A stretch of 37,859 nucleotides of DNA from Deltaproteobacteria bacterium (lineage in GTDB: Bacteria; Myxococcota_A; UBA796; JAFGLY01). Both the position numbers and the translations under genes were made by a program. The stretch is from contig JAFGLY010000092.1 in NCBI GenBank assembly GCA_016927815.1, positions 1-37,859 on the forward strand, read 5' to 3'. Each line of letters starts with the position of its first letter. Within the stretch, counting starts at the first letter, position 1. The notes beneath the pieces were generated by a model that was not told where the DNA came from, searched no databases, and worked only from the letters and a program-made list of their open reading frames with translations. This document shows, in pieces, positions 25,410 to 32,205 of the stretch.

Positions 25410-25492
25410 TGCCCGGAGCGGGACTCGAACCCGCACGTCCCTTGGGACAAGGGATTTTAAATCCCTCGTGGCTGCCGTTTCACCATCCGGGC
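25410..25492 (-). tRNA. tRNA-Leu (anticodon UAA)
   Basis: The 83-nt minus-strand cloverleaf has acceptor GCCCGGA/TCCGGGC and anticodon stem AGGGA/TCCCT with loop TTTAAAA, giving UAA. It has a long variable arm with the TGTCCCAAGGGACG hairpin and T-arm GCGGG-TTCGAGT-CCCGC. The discriminator is A and CCA is not encoded. It is upstream of the Hsp70 gene and could share its transcript. Confidence 0.95.
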
Positions 25493-25564
25493 CTCGTGTC
25501 TCTATCCGGGTCCCGCGCGACCGCCTGCCTGGATCGAGCGAGTGCGTCTGGCTACAGGCGCCCG

Positions 25565-26389
25565 ATGGCTCCTGCCCCGGTCCTCCTGTTCCTCGGCGCC
25601 TGCGTGCTCGTGCGGCAAGGGAGCCCCACCGCGGACCTGGAGGACGAGTTGCGCCAGGCCGATCGCCTCGTCGCCGGAAGAGCCGAGGAGGACCGACTGG
25701 GCAAGGCCCTCGAGATCCTCCGTCGGCTAGACGCGCGATCCCCCGGAGATCCCGAGGTTCTGGGACGTCTCTCGTGGGTCTTGTACCTTCGCGACGAGGC
25801 TCTGCCCGAGGACGGTGCCCGGCGTTGGGAGGAGGGCATCGCCGTGGGCTGGGCGTGCCTGGACAACGCACGCGCCTTCTCGGCGGCGCTGGACCGCAAC
25901 CGAGGGCGCGTGACGGACGCGGTGGCCGGGCGCATCCCAACCAGCCACGCGACCTGCGCTCTGGGGCTCGTGGCCGGATGGTCGCGCAGGGTCCAGGCCA
26001 GCGGCCCGGCAGCCCTGGCCATCGACCTCGATCCGCTGAGAGCCCTGGCCGATCGGGCCGAGGCGCTCCTCGCGAACACGCCCGAGGCCGCAGAGGCGGG
26101 CCGCCTGGCGGTCCGGGTCCGCCTGCTGGTGCCCCCAGTGCTCGGAGGAAACCCCGCCAGGGACGGGGCCCGCCTCGCGGAGATCTGTGGTCCGGATCCG
26201 GCCGCGGATCCGGGATGCCTGGTCGATCTCGCGGTGCTCGCCTGGGGTCCGTCGGGGGACCAGGCGAGATGGGCCGAAGCCCTGACGCGAGCGGCACTGG
26301 CACCCTCCCATCCCGAGCCACCCGAGTGGGCTCGTGCCCGACAGCAGGCTCGAGACCTGCTCTCGTCCTCCGAGACCCGAGAGGACTAG
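25565..26389 (+). CDS. TPR-like lipoprotein, possibly TRAP-associated TatT-like
   Basis: This 274-residue protein starts with a short hydrophobic signal peptide and lipobox LGAC, predicting lipidation at C13. The rest is helical with TPR-like pairs: KALEILRRLDARSPGDPEVL near 48-67, then GRRWEEG-type and AEALTRAALAP-type repeats towards the C-terminus. The layout, including a WACLDNARAFSAAL helix and a PVLGGNP turn, resembles the TatT lipoproteins of TRAP transporters, but no TRAP genes are nearby, so the assignment is weak. The ribosome binding site is poor. Its TAG shares the CTAG palindrome with the stop of rpsU on the other strand. Confidence 0.65.
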   Translation: MAPAPVLLFLGACVLVRQGSPTADLEDELRQADRLVAGRAEEDRLGKALEILRRLDARSPGDPEVLGRLSWVLYLRDEALPEDGARRWEEGIAVGWACLDNARAFSAALDRNRGRVTDAVAGRIPTSHATCALGLVAGWSRRVQASGPAALAIDLDPLRALADRAEALLANTPEAAEAGRLAVRVRLLVPPVLGGNPARDGARLAEICGPDPAADPGCLVDLAVLAWGPSGDQARWAEALTRAALAPSHPEPPEWARARQQARDLLSSSETRED

Positions 26390-26592
26390 CGAGGCCGGGA
26401 GAATGCGCGCCGGGCCGCCTTGCGGCGCCGCTTCTCCGCGAGGCGCTGCTTGAGGCGGCGCTTCTCGCCCGGCTTCAGGTAGTAGGAGTTCTTCTTGATG
26501 TCCTTGCGGATGCCCTCACGCTCCACCTTGCGGCGGAAGCGCCTCAGGGCCTTCTCGAAGGGTTCGTTCTCTCGGACGGTGACGAAAATCAA
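26386..26592 (-). CDS. rpsU: 30S ribosomal protein S21
   Basis: This 68-residue basic protein has the S21 signature VRENEPFEKALRRFRRKVER, followed by KKNSYYLKPGEKRRLKQRLA and a basic tail. S21 acts near the anti-Shine-Dalgarno region in initiation. The start is a TTG at 26592, chosen because it puts VRENEPFE at the normal distance from the N-terminus and GGGAGAG lies 4 nt upstream. It is unlinked to dnaG/rpoD here. Its stop overlaps that of the converging lipoprotein gene. A hairpin lies in its leader (26634-26652). Confidence 0.94.
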   Translation of the reverse strand: MIFVTVRENEPFEKALRRFRRKVEREGIRKDIKKNSYYLKPGEKRRLKQRLAEKRRRKAARRAFSRPR

Positions 26593-26633
26593 CGCGCTCT
26601 CCCGATGGATGAGGCATTCGGGGGGTGCACGGA

Positions 26634-26652
26634 CCCGGTCGCTGCGACCGGG
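26634..26652 (-). promoter_or_regulatory. Hairpin in the region upstream of rpsU
   Basis: A perfect 8-bp inverted repeat (26634-26641 with 26645-26652, 3-nt CTG centre) lies 42 nt before the rpsU start, between rpsU and the divergent rsmD-like gene. It could be an RNA hairpin in the rpsU leader or an operator. No -10/-35 pair was recognised in this 181-bp divergent region. Confidence 0.35.
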
Positions 26653-26773
26653 AGCATGCGGCCCGGACGTCTAGCATGGATGGGCCGAACGCGCCAGAGG
26701 TGGCGACACGACGCCGGTGGACTATGCCTCTGGTCGGACCTCGGCTCACAGGGGTCCACCCCGAGGCGTGGGC

Positions 26774-27337
26774 ATGCGGTTTTCGGGCGGGTCCCTCAAG
26801 GGTCGACGGCTGCCGGGAGCGGTGACGCGGGGGGTGCGCCCCACCCCTGCCCGCGTCCGGGAGGCCATGTTCGACATCCTGGGGCAGGACCTGTCGGGAT
26901 GGACGGTGCTCGATGCGACGGGTGGAAGCGGCATCCTGGCCATTGAAGCCGCGGGGCGCGGGGCCGACCTCGTGGTGATCCTGGATCGCAGCCCCCGCGC
27001 GGTGCGGGCCATCGAGAAGGCGGTCCTCGCGCTCTCCCTGGCCGGGCGGGTCCAGGTGCGCCGCGCCGATGCGCTCCGGGATCCGCTGCCCGACCGGTGC
27101 TTCGACCTGGTCGTCGCGGATCCGCCCTACGGAAGCCCCCTCGAGCCCTGGCTCGATCGACTCCGACCCCTGGCACGGGCCTGGTTCGTGCTGGAGCACG
27201 CTGCGCGGCAGGCGGCGCCCGGCCAGGCGGATTCCGGAGTCCGCACGCGACGCTACGGGGACACCGCCCTGACGTTCTACCCAGGCACCCCGTCCGCCTC
27301 AAGCCGGATCCGGACGGGTGGGGGCGGGGCGGGGTAG
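26774..27337 (+). CDS. rsmD: RsmD-like 16S rRNA (guanine966-N2)-methyltransferase
   Basis: This 187-residue Rossmann methyltransferase starts MRFSGGSLKGRRLP, which matches the RsmD opening 'MRIIGGxxKGRxL', then VRPTPARVREAMFDIL. The SAM motif LDATGGSG is at 46-53 and the catalytic DPPY motif at 116-119. RsmD methylates G966 of 16S rRNA in the P-site region. Typical RsmD has 'LDLFAGSG'; here it is DATGGSG, so the family is right but the target is inferred. GAGG precedes the ATG by 7 nt. Its 3' end overlaps the NUDIX gene on the other strand by 39 nt. Confidence 0.85.
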   Translation: MRFSGGSLKGRRLPGAVTRGVRPTPARVREAMFDILGQDLSGWTVLDATGGSGILAIEAAGRGADLVVILDRSPRAVRAIEKAVLALSLAGRVQVRRADALRDPLPDRCFDLVVADPPYGSPLEPWLDRLRPLARAWFVLEHAARQAAPGQADSGVRTRRYGDTALTFYPGTPSASSRIRTGGGGAG

Positions 27338-27739
27338 GGCGCCCGTCTCCCGCCACCGCCGGTAGTCGTCCAGGATGGATGCGTGGTCGAACGCGATGGG
27401 CCCGGGCAGGTCGTGCGGGGGGAAGGCACGGGCTTCCGAGGCGTCGTCTCCCCCCTGCGGAGTGCCGGACGCACGCCCGACGTAGACCACGCTCATCGTG
27501 TGGAAGCGCGGATCCCTCGAGGGGTCGGAGTAGACCCCGAACAGGAGGGTCAACTCCACGTCCAGGCCGGTCTCCTCTCGCACCTCGCGGACGGCTGCGT
27601 CCTCCACGCGTTCCCCTCTCTCGACGAACCCACCGGGCAGTGCCCAACCGGGTGGGGGATTGCGGCGGCGTACCAGGACCACGCCCTGGGGCGTCTCCAC
27701 GATCACGTCCACGGTGGGAAAGGGGTTCCTCGCGGTCAC
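27299..27739 (-). CDS. NUDIX hydrolase
   Basis: This 146-residue protein carries a perfect Nudix box from G37 to L59, GFVERGE then RVEDAAV then REVREETGL, matching GX5EX7REUXEEXGU; E52, E55 and E56 would bind Mg2+. The early VLVRRRNPPPGWALPGG is typical of ADP-ribose/nucleotide-sugar type enzymes, but substrate cannot be fixed from sequence. The GTG start at 27739 overlaps the TGA of the kinase gene (GTGA), so it is translated together with the kinase and probably functions with it. It is the last gene of the HD-kinase-NUDIX operon. Confidence 0.93.
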   Translation of the reverse strand: MTARNPFPTVDVIVETPQGVVLVRRRNPPPGWALPGGFVERGERVEDAAVREVREETGLDVELTLLFGVYSDPSRDPRFHTMSVVYVGRASGTPQGGDDASEARAFPPHDLPGPIAFDHASILDDYRRWRETGALPRPAPTRPDPA

Positions 27740-30700
27740 GGAATGCTCCGGGGATTCCCGTCCTCCAGGGCCGAGTCCACCGGCTCCGCATCGCTGTCGT
27801 CAATGACCACTTCCTGGACCGGGCCGCTGCCGCCCAGGTCCTGGATGGCCATCACCGCAGCCTTGGCCAGGTCACGCCAGCCCGCGGAGGAGCAGGCGTC
27901 CGCCAGGCGCTGGAGCGGAACGAGGAGGTCCGGTGTGTGGAGCGTGGAAAGTCCGTGGTCCTGCGCGACCGACCACCAGGCTCGCGTGCGAGCCTCGTTG
28001 GACTCCATGGCGGACATCCAGGCGTGCAGAAGGCCGACGAAGACCCAGCTCCAGTGGCGGGGCTGGTTCGCGAGTGCGCTCTCGGCCAGCGCGATCTGGT
28101 CGCGCATTGCGTCGTCGTCTCCGACCTGGAGCGCCAGGAGCGCCAGGTTGACCCGACCCACGGCGGTGGCGCTCGACAGGCCCTGCTCCTCGGCGAAGGT
28201 GCAGTAGCGCTCGTAGTGCTCTCGCGCGCGGACCATGTCGCCACGGAACCGCGCCACCTCGCCGAGGTAGTTCTGGCAGTTGAGGTGGAGCCAGTCGGCC
28301 CCGAGCGTGGCCGCGAGGGCGGAGGCGGTCTGCAGGTACCGCTCGGCTCGGCCCAACTGGCGCCGGAAGAGGTGCACCATGGCGGCGGTGTAGGCTGCCT
28401 GGGCGATGCTGCGGGTGTCTCCGCTCTCCCGAGCGAGCGCCATCATGCGATCCCGGTGGGCGTCGACCGTGGACAGGTCGTTCATCGTGAGGAGCGCCTC
28501 CACGAGCCCTGCGAGGAGCAGCACCTCCCGCCTGGGATCCCGCCTGAGCAGGCGCAGCGCCTCGTGGAAGTTCTGGACCGCCAGGCCCGGGCGCCCCTCG
28601 AGACGTTCCAGGGTCGCTCGGCCGTGGGCCACGTCACGCAGCCCGTCCCGATCCCGGATGGCCTCGAAGGCGGATGCGGCCTGCTCCAGGTATCTCCGAC
28701 ACGCTTCGAGGTCGCCGCGACCCATGGTGGCTCGGGACAGCGCGAGACCGATGCGGGCGCGGGTGAGGCGGTCGCAGGGCTCGATGGCCAAAGCCTCCAG
28801 GAGCACCCGCTCCGCAGCCGTGAACGAGCGGAGCTCGATGAGGGCCTCCGCGTGCAGGCGCCGGATCTCCTGCCGCCCCCCGGCCTGCCCGGAGCGCTCG
28901 GCCGCCTCCAGCCCGCGCGTCGCCACCCAGGCTGCCAGGCTGCAGCGTCCCTCCTCCACGAGGGTCCGCATGGCGCGGCAGAACCAGGCCGTGGCCTCGG
29001 TGGGGTCCTGGCCGTTGAGGAGGTGGTAGGCCACCGGGAAGTCCACGGCGATGCCCATGCGCTCTCCCCGCTGGCGCCACAAGGCGGCGAGGCGGAGGTG
29101 GAGCTCGGCCATCTCCGGCAGGCGCGAGGCGAGGTGGAGCGCGGTGGTCTGGACGGATCCGTGCTCGAACGAGAGGCTGTCGCCCACCTCCCTCAGCACC
29201 CCGGCGGCCAGGAGGCTGTCGAGGCCGGTCTCCGACACCTCGCGGACGAGCCAGGTCGGCGGCTCCTGGCCCGCGATGGAGGCCACGGCCAGGGCCTCGG
29301 CGGTCGCGACGGGATCCTCGCTGGCCTCCACCGCTGCGTGGAGGCGATCCAGGTGGAGCTGCTCGATGCTGCCGGGCACCGTCTGGTCGAGCGGCACGCC
29401 CTCGCGCAGGTGGTAGGCCCCGTCCGAGGCGAGCACGAGCAGGTCCCGGGCGGCCCAGGAACGCAGGAGTACCGTGACCGCGAGCGGGTTGCCGGAGCAC
29501 ACGCGGGAGATCTCGAGCACGAGCTCCGGATCCAGGACGAGCGCCTCGTCCAGCACGAGGCGGGTCTCCTCGAGGGTGAGCGGAGGCACCTGGAGCACCA
29601 CGGCCCCGGACTGCTCCAGGTGACGCAACCGATCCCTCAGGCCGGCGTCCGCGTGGAGGGACTCGGCTGCGACGGTGGCCAGCACGAGCACCGGGCGCTC
29701 GCCGACCGTACGGTCCATGAGCGCCTGCGCAATGGACAGGCCGTCCCCCTCGACCACCGAGCGGTGCACGTCGTCGAGCACGAGGCACGCACCCCCGCGC
29801 CAGGCCCGTGCGTCGAGGTGCCGGTAGAGGAAGGCGAGCCCCACCGCGGCGTTCACCTCGTTCTCGCCGGGTCTGCGGTAGCCGCACCAGCGGGCCAGCA
29901 CCGCGGCCTCGGCGCGCGCCTCCTCCGGGGAGGTGCGGCGATCCCGCGAGATCCACCGGGCCAGTCGCTCCTCGAGGGCCGATCGGGACTCCTGCCACGG
30001 GGAGAGGAGATCGAGCACCGCGCCGCGGTAGCCATCGTCCAGGCCGGGAGGTCGGTGGAAGCGCAGCCGCACCACCTCCATCACCCCGGCTTCCTCCAGG
30101 GGGCGCGCGACGGAGTCCACGAGGCGGGTCTTGCCCGTCCCGCTGTCGCCTACGAGCACCACGACGCCGGGCTCCTGGTGATCGACGACCCGCCGGGCCA
30201 CGTCCCAGATCGCCTGGCGCAGCTCGTCGCGCCCGATGAGCGGAAGGTCGCGCAACGCGAGGAGCGAGAGACTGGTCCTGGCCGAGGCTCCCTTTCCGTA
30301 CGCCGGGGGAGGCTGGGGAGGCAGCGGATCGGTCAGCACCTGGTTCCAACGCATCACCCCGGGGTGGAGCGAACGCGGAGGCGGAGGGATGTTGAGCGGG
30401 GCTTCCCCGGTGGGCAGCACGGGACCGGTGGACCGGCGGACGCGATCCCGAAAGCCCACGGGGCGGACCCGCACACCGGTCTCGATCTCGCGGAGCGCGT
30501 TCCGTAGGGCGTGCCTCAAGTCGGCCGCGCGGTCGTACCGCTGTCGTGGATCCGGGTCCAGGAGGTTCTCGAGGATCTCCTCGAAGCAGGCCGGAAGGGG
30601 TTTCCCGTTGGGCAACGTGGGTACGGGCAGCGGCGAGAGGCGCTCGGCGAGCAGGTCCTTGCGGCTCTCCCCCCGGTGCGGACGGGTTCCGCACAGCGTC

Positions 30701-31368
30701 TCCCACAGGAGGAGGCCCACGGCGTAGAGATCGGTCCAGGGACCCATCTCGTCGGGCTCCTGGGAGAGCTGCTCGGGCGCCATGTAGATGGGCGTGCCGC
30801 CCACGTTGCGCGGATCGTGCACGAGCCAGGAGAACGCGTGGGTCTCGCCGAAGTCGCAGACCCAGGCATGGTAGCGCTGGTCCGTCGGGGTGCCGTCACC
30901 CGGCCTGAGCAGGATGTTCTGGGGCTTCAGGTCCTGGTGGATGAGGCCGCGCGCGTGGAGGTGGCCCAGGGCCTCGAGCACCTCGTCGAGAAGCCAGACC
31001 ACGTCTTCGAGGGGAGGGTCGGTGGCGAGCAGATCCCCGAGGTTCCCGGAGGGCGCGTACGCCATGGCCACGAAGGGCCGGTCGTCGGTGGTCTTGCCGT
31101 AGTCGTGGATGGGCACCAGGCGGGGGTGAATCTCCTGGGCCGAGATGGAGACCTCTCGGGCGAAGCGCGTCCGGAATCGGGCATGGACGGCGAGGTTCTT
31201 TCGAACGACCTTGATGGCGACCGGCAGCTTGAGGACGCTGTCCGCCGTACGCCACACCGCGCCGGTGGCTCCCTCGCCGAGGAAGGTCTCGGGGCGATAG
31301 CGCGGGGGGAGAAGTGGCGTCTCCTGTTCCAAGGTGGACGGACTCCTCTGGGGCGTGTCGGAACGCAT
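27736..31368 (-). CDS. PknK-like Ser/Thr kinase with AAA-type ATPase and TPR regions
   Basis: This is a 1210-residue cytosolic protein. The kinase domain (about 24-300) has the glycine loop LGEGATGAV (29-37), K53 in VAIKVV, IHQDLKPQN (143-151), DFG at 172-174 and GTPIYMAPEQ (191-200). HRD is changed to HQD, so it is a non-RD kinase with the catalytic D146 kept. A Pro-rich linker leads to a P-loop ATPase with Walker A GDSGTGKT (407-414) and Walker B CLVLDDV (528-534). The C-terminal half is TPR-like helices, as in PknK and MalT/STAND signal proteins. No TM segment. The start at 31368 is chosen for domain fit; its ribosome binding site is weak. It sits between an HD hydrolase and a NUDIX gene. 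Confidence 0.93.
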   Translation of the reverse strand: MRSDTPQRSPSTLEQETPLLPPRYRPETFLGEGATGAVWRTADSVLKLPVAIKVVRKNLAVHARFRTRFAREVSISAQEIHPRLVPIHDYGKTTDDRPFVAMAYAPSGNLGDLLATDPPLEDVVWLLDEVLEALGHLHARGLIHQDLKPQNILLRPGDGTPTDQRYHAWVCDFGETHAFSWLVHDPRNVGGTPIYMAPEQLSQEPDEMGPWTDLYAVGLLLWETLCGTRPHRGESRKDLLAERLSPLPVPTLPNGKPLPACFEEILENLLDPDPRQRYDRAADLRHALRNALREIETGVRVRPVGFRDRVRRSTGPVLPTGEAPLNIPPPPRSLHPGVMRWNQVLTDPLPPQPPPAYGKGASARTSLSLLALRDLPLIGRDELRQAIWDVARRVVDHQEPGVVVLVGDSGTGKTRLVDSVARPLEEAGVMEVVRLRFHRPPGLDDGYRGAVLDLLSPWQESRSALEERLARWISRDRRTSPEEARAEAAVLARWCGYRRPGENEVNAAVGLAFLYRHLDARAWRGGACLVLDDVHRSVVEGDGLSIAQALMDRTVGERPVLVLATVAAESLHADAGLRDRLRHLEQSGAVVLQVPPLTLEETRLVLDEALVLDPELVLEISRVCSGNPLAVTVLLRSWAARDLLVLASDGAYHLREGVPLDQTVPGSIEQLHLDRLHAAVEASEDPVATAEALAVASIAGQEPPTWLVREVSETGLDSLLAAGVLREVGDSLSFEHGSVQTTALHLASRLPEMAELHLRLAALWRQRGERMGIAVDFPVAYHLLNGQDPTEATAWFCRAMRTLVEEGRCSLAAWVATRGLEAAERSGQAGGRQEIRRLHAEALIELRSFTAAERVLLEALAIEPCDRLTRARIGLALSRATMGRGDLEACRRYLEQAASAFEAIRDRDGLRDVAHGRATLERLEGRPGLAVQNFHEALRLLRRDPRREVLLLAGLVEALLTMNDLSTVDAHRDRMMALARESGDTRSIAQAAYTAAMVHLFRRQLGRAERYLQTASALAATLGADWLHLNCQNYLGEVARFRGDMVRAREHYERYCTFAEEQGLSSATAVGRVNLALLALQVGDDDAMRDQIALAESALANQPRHWSWVFVGLLHAWMSAMESNEARTRAWWSVAQDHGLSTLHTPDLLVPLQRLADACSSAGWRDLAKAAVMAIQDLGGSGPVQEVVIDDSDAEPVDSALEDGNPRSIP

Positions 31369-31432
31369 ACCTACACCGGGAGCGCCCGCAGAGCCAGCGT
31401 GGACGATTCCGTACCCCTGTGCCCGGGGCGCA

Positions 31433-32050
31433 TCAGGTCCCCGGGTCGTCCTCCACGGGTGGGAACATGCCCGCGAGCTGGTGGAGCCGCTCCACCTCCT
31501 CGCCCAGGGCATCCACGAGCGGATGGTCCCAGCCGGCGGCCAGCGCGGCGTGCACCGAGCGGTAGTACCAGAGGGTGCCGTCGCGCCCGCCCCGGAAGCG
31601 GGCCCACAACGACTCCCCGACCGAGAGGTAGTCGCGGATGATCGAGGAGATGTTGTGGATCTTGTCGGCCACGGAGATGAGCTTCACGTCCGGGCCGCAC
31701 CCGCGCAGGTGTGCCAGGTGGGTTTCCTTGCGCTGGCGCCAGGGAAGCTTGGGCTCGCCGGTGGAGTCGGACAGGGCCAGCACGAGATCCGCGACGTAGT
31801 CTCCGAAGCGGCGGCGGAGCTCCTCCACGCGGGCGCCCTCCACGTCTTCCAGCCAGTCGTGCAGGAGCGCGGCGATGAGCTGGTCCTCGCTGCCCTGGTA
31901 CTCGGCGACGATGGCGGTGACGTGGAACAGGTGGGCGATGTAGGGGATGCCATTGCCCTTCCGGACGTGGTGGCGGAAGGACTCGATGGCGAAGGCCGCA
32001 GCCTCGTCGAATCGCGGGCTGTAGCAGGGGGTGTCTACGCGGCGGGCCAC
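31433..32050 (-). CDS. HD-domain hydrolase of the SpoT/MESH1 type
   Basis: This 205-residue protein has an HD fold. H40 in YIAH, H64-D65 in ALLHDWLED, and D129 in SVADKIHN are the metal ligands, and E68/D69 match the ED pair of (p)ppGpp hydrolases. RKGNGIPYIAHLFHV and ALSDSTGEPKLPWRQRKETH resemble the hydrolase half of RelA/SpoT and MESH1. There is no synthetase, TGS or ACT domain, so it would be a small stand-alone alarmone or nucleotide hydrolase. The GTG at 32050 follows TGGAG by 8 nt; a longer frame from 32212 is low-complexity. It is first in a minus-strand operon with the kinase (64 nt) and NUDIX genes. Confidence 0.88.
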   Translation of the reverse strand: MARRVDTPCYSPRFDEAAAFAIESFRHHVRKGNGIPYIAHLFHVTAIVAEYQGSEDQLIAALLHDWLEDVEGARVEELRRRFGDYVADLVLALSDSTGEPKLPWRQRKETHLAHLRGCGPDVKLISVADKIHNISSIIRDYLSVGESLWARFRGGRDGTLWYYRSVHAALAAGWDHPLVDALGEEVERLHQLAGMFPPVEDDPGT

Positions 32051-32096
32051 GATCCGACTCCAGGTAGTGGGGCGGGCGCGAGGGGGGAGGTTACCA

Positions 32097-32157
32097 CGGG
32101 GCCGGACGGCCCCGCAATCCCGATCGAGGCGGCGGTCGTCGTCCGTCGGACCGACGG
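32097..32157. promoter_or_regulatory. Two inverted repeats in the HD-kinase / tamB divergent region
   Basis: Between the starts of the HD gene (minus) and the tamB gene (plus) lie two perfect inverted repeats: 32097-32104/32107-32114 (8-bp arms, 2-nt centre) and 32143-32149/32151-32157 (CCGTCGG-A-CCGACGG). Their place in a 155-bp divergent promoter region suggests operators for a dimeric regulator. No regulator gene adjoins them, and no promoter boxes are convincing. Confidence 0.4.
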
Positions 32158-32205
32158 GAACTCCGGGGCCTCCAGCGGCGTTTCCCGATAGGAGCCCACC
32201 ACGGC

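Noticed and set aside
27097-30507. A + strand open frame of more than 1100 codons opposite the kinase gene
   Set aside because: Its composition is low-complexity and it shows no family motif, while the minus strand carries a complete kinase-ATPase-TPR protein. Long antisense frames are expected at this GC content.
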